From CAYMST01 sp964393115 (GTDB taxonomy: Bacteria > Bacteroidota > Bacteroidia > Cytophagales > Cyclobacteriaceae), in NCBI GenBank assembly GCA_964393115.1, contig CAYMST010000188.1:1-9459 (forward strand): a stretch of DNA of 9,459 bases, written 5' to 3'. Made by a program: the position numbers and the translations under genes. Of this stretch, positions 7,401 to 9,459 are shown piece after piece (position 1 is the first letter of the stretch; every line of letters begins with the position of its first letter). Below the pieces are notes generated by a model that was given only the letters and a program-made list of their open reading frames with translations, did not search any database and was not told the DNA's origin.

Positions 7401-9459
7401 ATATTGACAGAGCACTTTCAGGACAGGTATTCTCAACAGATTTATCACGATACGGTGCCAAGAAGTATGATTTCAGCCTAAACCCTATTTTGGGTATTGA
7501 CGATCACATTATCGGGGTGTCTCTTTTTGGCAGAGATGTTTCCGAGCGGTTTATCAAACAACGAAAAATAAACAAATTTTTGGACGGCATGCGTCTGCTA
7601 AATGAGCTGGCGTCAAGCACCAAGCTTCCTCATAGCGAGCTTTTTGATATCGCCTTAGATGTGGTATGTGTCTTTCTGGATATGGAGGTAGGTATCATTA
7701 GCAATATTATTGGTGATGTCTATATTGTCAATAGTGTACATTCCAAGAATCCTAAATTTGACTTTAATACAGGTGACAAGTTTGAATTAAAGGATACTTA
7801 CTGCTCCATTACATTTGCCCGAAATCAAATTTTGATGATTGATGAGGTGGGCAAGTCTATGTACAAGTCTCATCCTTGCTATGAGAATACACAGCTGGAA
7901 AGTTATATTGCAGGTAACATCTTAGTCGAGGATGAAAAATTCGGTACAGTTAATTTTTCGTCTTCGAAGCCTCGACAAGATAAATTTGACAACTACGATC
8001 AGGAATTTGTCCAGCTGTTAGGTAACTGGATTGGTTCTGAGCTGAGTAGAATGCGTAATGAGAAGCGTTTGAAGGCGGAGAAGGAGAAAGCACAGCAGGC
8101 TTCTGTTGCCAAGCAACAGTTCTTGTCGACCATGAGTCATGAGATTCGAACTCCGCTTAACGGTGTGATAGGAACAACTCAAATATTGTTAAAAAGGGAC
8201 CCAAGAGGTGATCAGTTGGATCATTTGCGGACGCTAGAGTTTAGTGGCAACAACTTACTTGGGTTGATAAATGATATTCTGGATTTCAGCAAAATTGAAG
8301 AGGGGAAACTCGATCTAGAAGAAATTGATTTCTCACTTCATGAGTTGGTGACCAGCTTGCGTTCATCAAACCTAGCGCTGTCAGAAAAGAAGGGGCTCGC
8401 GCTGAATGTAAATTATGATCAGGCCTTATCAAAGAGTTATAAAGGGGACCCGGTAAGGATTAGTCAAGTCATCGGAAATTTGGTAACAAATGCCATAAAG
8501 TTTACTGAAAGAGGAGAAGTCAATATTAAGTTAAAACTCCATGACAACAAAGATGATGAGCATGCGATCCTAATAGAAGTTCAAGACACTGGAATTGGTA
8601 TTCCTCCAGAAAAACAGAAGCAAGTGTTTGAGCGATTTACTCAGGCCGATTCGCGGACTACGCGTAAGTATGGAGGGTCTGGTTTAGGGCTCAGTATCAT
8701 TACGAAGCTTCTTGAGCTAATGAACTCCCAAATCCATTTAGAAAGTGCGGCTAATGTTGGGTCTCGTTTCTACTTTGTATTGCGGTTGAAGCCGGTACAA
8801 GAAATCCGTGCTCCAAGAATTGAGAAAAGCCGGTCTGATGACGCTGATGCATTTAAGGGAAGTAAGTTCCTACTTGTAGAAGATAACGAGTTTAACAGGG
8901 TCATAGCACGTGAGTTTCTCACAGGCTGGGGAGCCTTGGTGGATGAAGCCAAGGATGGAACCGAAAGTATCGTTATGATTGACGAGAAGAAATACGACAT
9001 GGTTCTGATGGATTTACAGATGCCAAATATGGATGGATATGAAGCCGCGTTGGAGATCCGTAAAAAGCAAGGGGAGTACTTCAAAAATGTTCCTATCTTG
9101 GCCTTTACGGCCTCAGCATTATTAGAAGTGAAAGAGCGTATCGAAGCGTGTGGTATGAATGATTTTATCACCAAACCGGTACTTCCAAGAAAATTATTTG
9201 AGAAGATAGAAAAGCATATTATACGAAAAAAAGAGGAAACAGAAGACCAAGGTAAGTCCGAAATAAATGATAATGACCTGGAATACTTAAGAAAGGTCAC
9301 GGGTGGCGATCCGGATAAAATGATCATGTTGCTAGATTCTTTTATTGATCAGGTAAGGAGTGATCTGAAAAAAATCGAAGATGGGATTCGTGAGTTGTCT
9401 CAAGATACAATTCGGCACTACGCCCATAAACTCAAGTCTTCATTTTCTATGGTGGTTTT
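4406..9459 (+). CDS. Giant soluble hybrid sensor histidine kinase, GAF-PASx7-GAF-HK-REC-Hpt (3' partial)
   Basis: At least 1684 codons, cut by the window edge, with no internal stop. Order by residue: GAF about 20-165 (IAFCAHAI near 76, FYAGAPL); PAS1 175-290; PAS2 298-415; five related PAS units about 424-1055; second GAF about 1060-1215; HisKA with H1245 in MSHEIRTPLN; ATPase domain with N box N1358/N1362, DTGIGI at 1394 and GGSGLGLSI at 1423; receiver about 1486-1605 with E1492/D1493, phosphoacceptor D1536, T1568 and K1590; Hpt from about 1625 with H1674 in AHKLKSSF. A full H1245-D1536-H1674 relay is thus present. No membrane segment or signal peptide is visible, so it senses cytoplasmic or diffusible cues; the ligand is unknown. 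ATG 4406 is the first start after the in-frame stop at 4349-4351; ATG 4401 hits an immediate stop. No Shine-Dalgarno is seen. It is divergent from the receiver-domain gene, a plausible partner. After Hpt motif SFSMVV the end lies outside the window. Confidence 0.95.
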   Translation, partial: MIKAEKGPEEENRLKALNSYNILDSLSEDEFDDITALAAEICGTPISLISLVDEDRQWFKSRHGLDAPETPRDIAFCAHAINDPDNILEVEDANLDERFHDNPLNTSDPHVRFYAGAPLVNKEGYALGTLCVIDHSPKKLTASQRKSLNTLSKQVMAQLELRRHSAETEKVKDRYEDLIENIKDIIYEMNYRGEFTYVNRPMSDASGYSQKELLSMNYLDLVHDEDKKRVSDFYLTQFSEKRESSYLEFRVTRRDGGMDWYGQNAHMVFEGGKILKIRAVARNINEIVGLRQSLKNSEEYYRVLSENSTDLVCIHSPEGDYRYVSKSVEEMLGYKPNELIGDSPYNYMHPEDVKRIKANEHQATLRGEPVINTEFRKRKKDGTYIWVESITKPIFDEQGNLKSIQSSTRDITSRKASIETIRENEARLLSLVENTSDMIWSIDLDYHYVTTNSVFRDRMTENGAPEPIEGEAIPFDLYPEEVVKCWKEKYQRAFAGEQFSIDASKELAMADPYYEFGFSPVYEPKTDKIIGATVFGRDISERLKSVEELRKSQTNLSALIQNTSDLIWSIDLEYRYLTINDVFKREMTSFGAPKPIEGEQIPFHIYPEVVVKAWKEKYQRAFAGEQFTIDASKELELGDPFHEFGFSPIYDPEANKIIGATVFGRDIKERLKSVEEIRKNEANLHGLIENTSDLVWSIDSDYTLLTTNSSFKRYTQKIGAPLPIVGEKVPLEEISSSGADFWRDCYQRAFAGERFSIDQLSSTSDGHNYEYSFSPIYDQQSETPIGVTVFGRDISSRIKTNERIRRDAANLTALIDNTDDFVFSLDDDYRFLALNTSFRHGIQNFSEDKLHVGDLFPFQSLPKHLVAFWKNQFDKALKGERVAFDYDLGNFGIESIEFSLTPIFDAEEKVVIGVTVFGRNISERIRKNKEIKNSEAKLMSMIENTMDIIISIDSKYRYTIVNSAAVEWTTSMGLPEPRKGDKIPFDSMPEEIQINWKNDIDRALSGQVFSTDLSRYGAKKYDFSLNPILGIDDHIIGVSLFGRDVSERFIKQRKINKFLDGMRLLNELASSTKLPHSELFDIALDVVCVFLDMEVGIISNIIGDVYIVNSVHSKNPKFDFNTGDKFELKDTYCSITFARNQILMIDEVGKSMYKSHPCYENTQLESYIAGNILVEDEKFGTVNFSSSKPRQDKFDNYDQEFVQLLGNWIGSELSRMRNEKRLKAEKEKAQQASVAKQQFLSTMSHEIRTPLNGVIGTTQILLKRDPRGDQLDHLRTLEFSGNNLLGLINDILDFSKIEEGKLDLEEIDFSLHELVTSLRSSNLALSEKKGLALNVNYDQALSKSYKGDPVRISQVIGNLVTNAIKFTERGEVNIKLKLHDNKDDEHAILIEVQDTGIGIPPEKQKQVFERFTQADSRTTRKYGGSGLGLSIITKLLELMNSQIHLESAANVGSRFYFVLRLKPVQEIRAPRIEKSRSDDADAFKGSKFLLVEDNEFNRVIAREFLTGWGALVDEAKDGTESIVMIDEKKYDMVLMDLQMPNMDGYEAALEIRKKQGEYFKNVPILAFTASALLEVKERIEACGMNDFITKPVLPRKLFEKIEKHIIRKKEETEDQGKSEINDNDLEYLRKVTGGDPDKMIMLLDSFIDQVRSDLKKIEDGIRELSQDTIRHYAHKLKSSFSMVV
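5675..7570 (+). repeat. Five tandem paralogous PAS units inside the kinase gene
   Basis: Units start at about residues 424, 552, 680, 807 and 934 with a period of 128, 128, 127 and 127 residues. Each carries the pattern NL..LIENTSDLIWSID..Y, then W(K)..YQRAFAGE..SID or a relative, then EF.FSPIYD and, at 534, 662, 789, 916 and 1040, (V/L)FGR(D/N)(I/V). Units 1 and 2 are about 70% identical by my count and share DNA stretches: 23 bases exactly at 5861-5883 and 6245-6267, and 17 bases at 5723-5739 and 6107-6123, both offset by 384 bases (128 codons). Later units are progressively more diverged. This shows stepwise in-frame duplication of one sensory module. Confidence 0.9.

Noticed and set aside
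5746..7461. Several short open frames of 61-81 codons on both strands inside the PAS array
   Set aside because: Two minus-strand ones have similar products (5746-5931 and 7276-7461) only because they mirror the repeated PAS units; the sense frame of the kinase is continuous across the whole stretch.
5675..7570. CRISPR array or insertion sequence as source of the repeats
   Set aside because: The repeats are long, diverged, codon-phased and translate into PAS units; there are no short identical repeats with unique spacers and no transposase.
8770..9327. Open frame of 185 codons on the minus strand
   Set aside because: It is antisense to the receiver and linker part of the hybrid kinase, where all catalytic motifs are intact; the Ser/Phe-rich product looks like reversed coding sequence.

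Overview
The window looks like a chromosomal segment from a Bacteroidota bacterium, probably a marine Cytophagales or Flavobacteriia relative. The grounds are moderate AT richness, a FISUMP-domain protein, genes without clear Shine-Dalgarno sites, several matches to the Bacteroidota -7 promoter element TAnnTTTG, and a very long soluble GAF/PAS hybrid histidine kinase. The lineage is an inference from these traits and was not tested by any search.

Layout. Positions 1-287 hold no gene, only a promoter-like sequence at the end. At 288-2560 lies a tight two-gene operon for ergothioneine synthesis: egtB (non-heme iron sulfoxide synthase, non-ATG start) and egtD (histidine trimethyltransferase), 2 bases apart. 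A tRNA-Leu(GAG) with its own promoter-like element follows at 2666-2749. At 2948-3544 is a small FISUMP-domain protein of unknown function. Its stop codon directly abuts the stop codon of a convergent gene (3545-4165, minus strand) for a receiver-domain protein with an unusual C-terminal tail. A 240-base divergent intergenic region (4166-4405) with inverted repeats separates that regulator from a giant hybrid sensor kinase that starts at 4406 and runs off the right edge.

How the parts work together. EgtD trimethylates histidine to hercynine, and EgtB joins hercynine to a thiol donor with O2 to give the sulfoxide precursor of ergothioneine. The C-S lyase and any EgtA/EgtC are not in view. The right half is a signalling locus. 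The kinase reads GAF-PAS(x7)-GAF-HisKA-HATPase-REC-Hpt, so a full His-Asp-His phosphorelay sits in one cytoplasmic chain. The divergent regulator has an intact receiver domain followed by what looks like a histidine-kinase dimerisation domain whose phosphoacceptor His is Asn and whose ATPase domain is absent.

Most unusual points: five tandem PAS units of about 128 residues that are paralogous to one another, two of them about 70% identical; the receiver plus pseudo-DHp protein divergent from the kinase; and operator-like inverted repeats between the two. I see no mobile element, CRISPR array, phage gene or rRNA.
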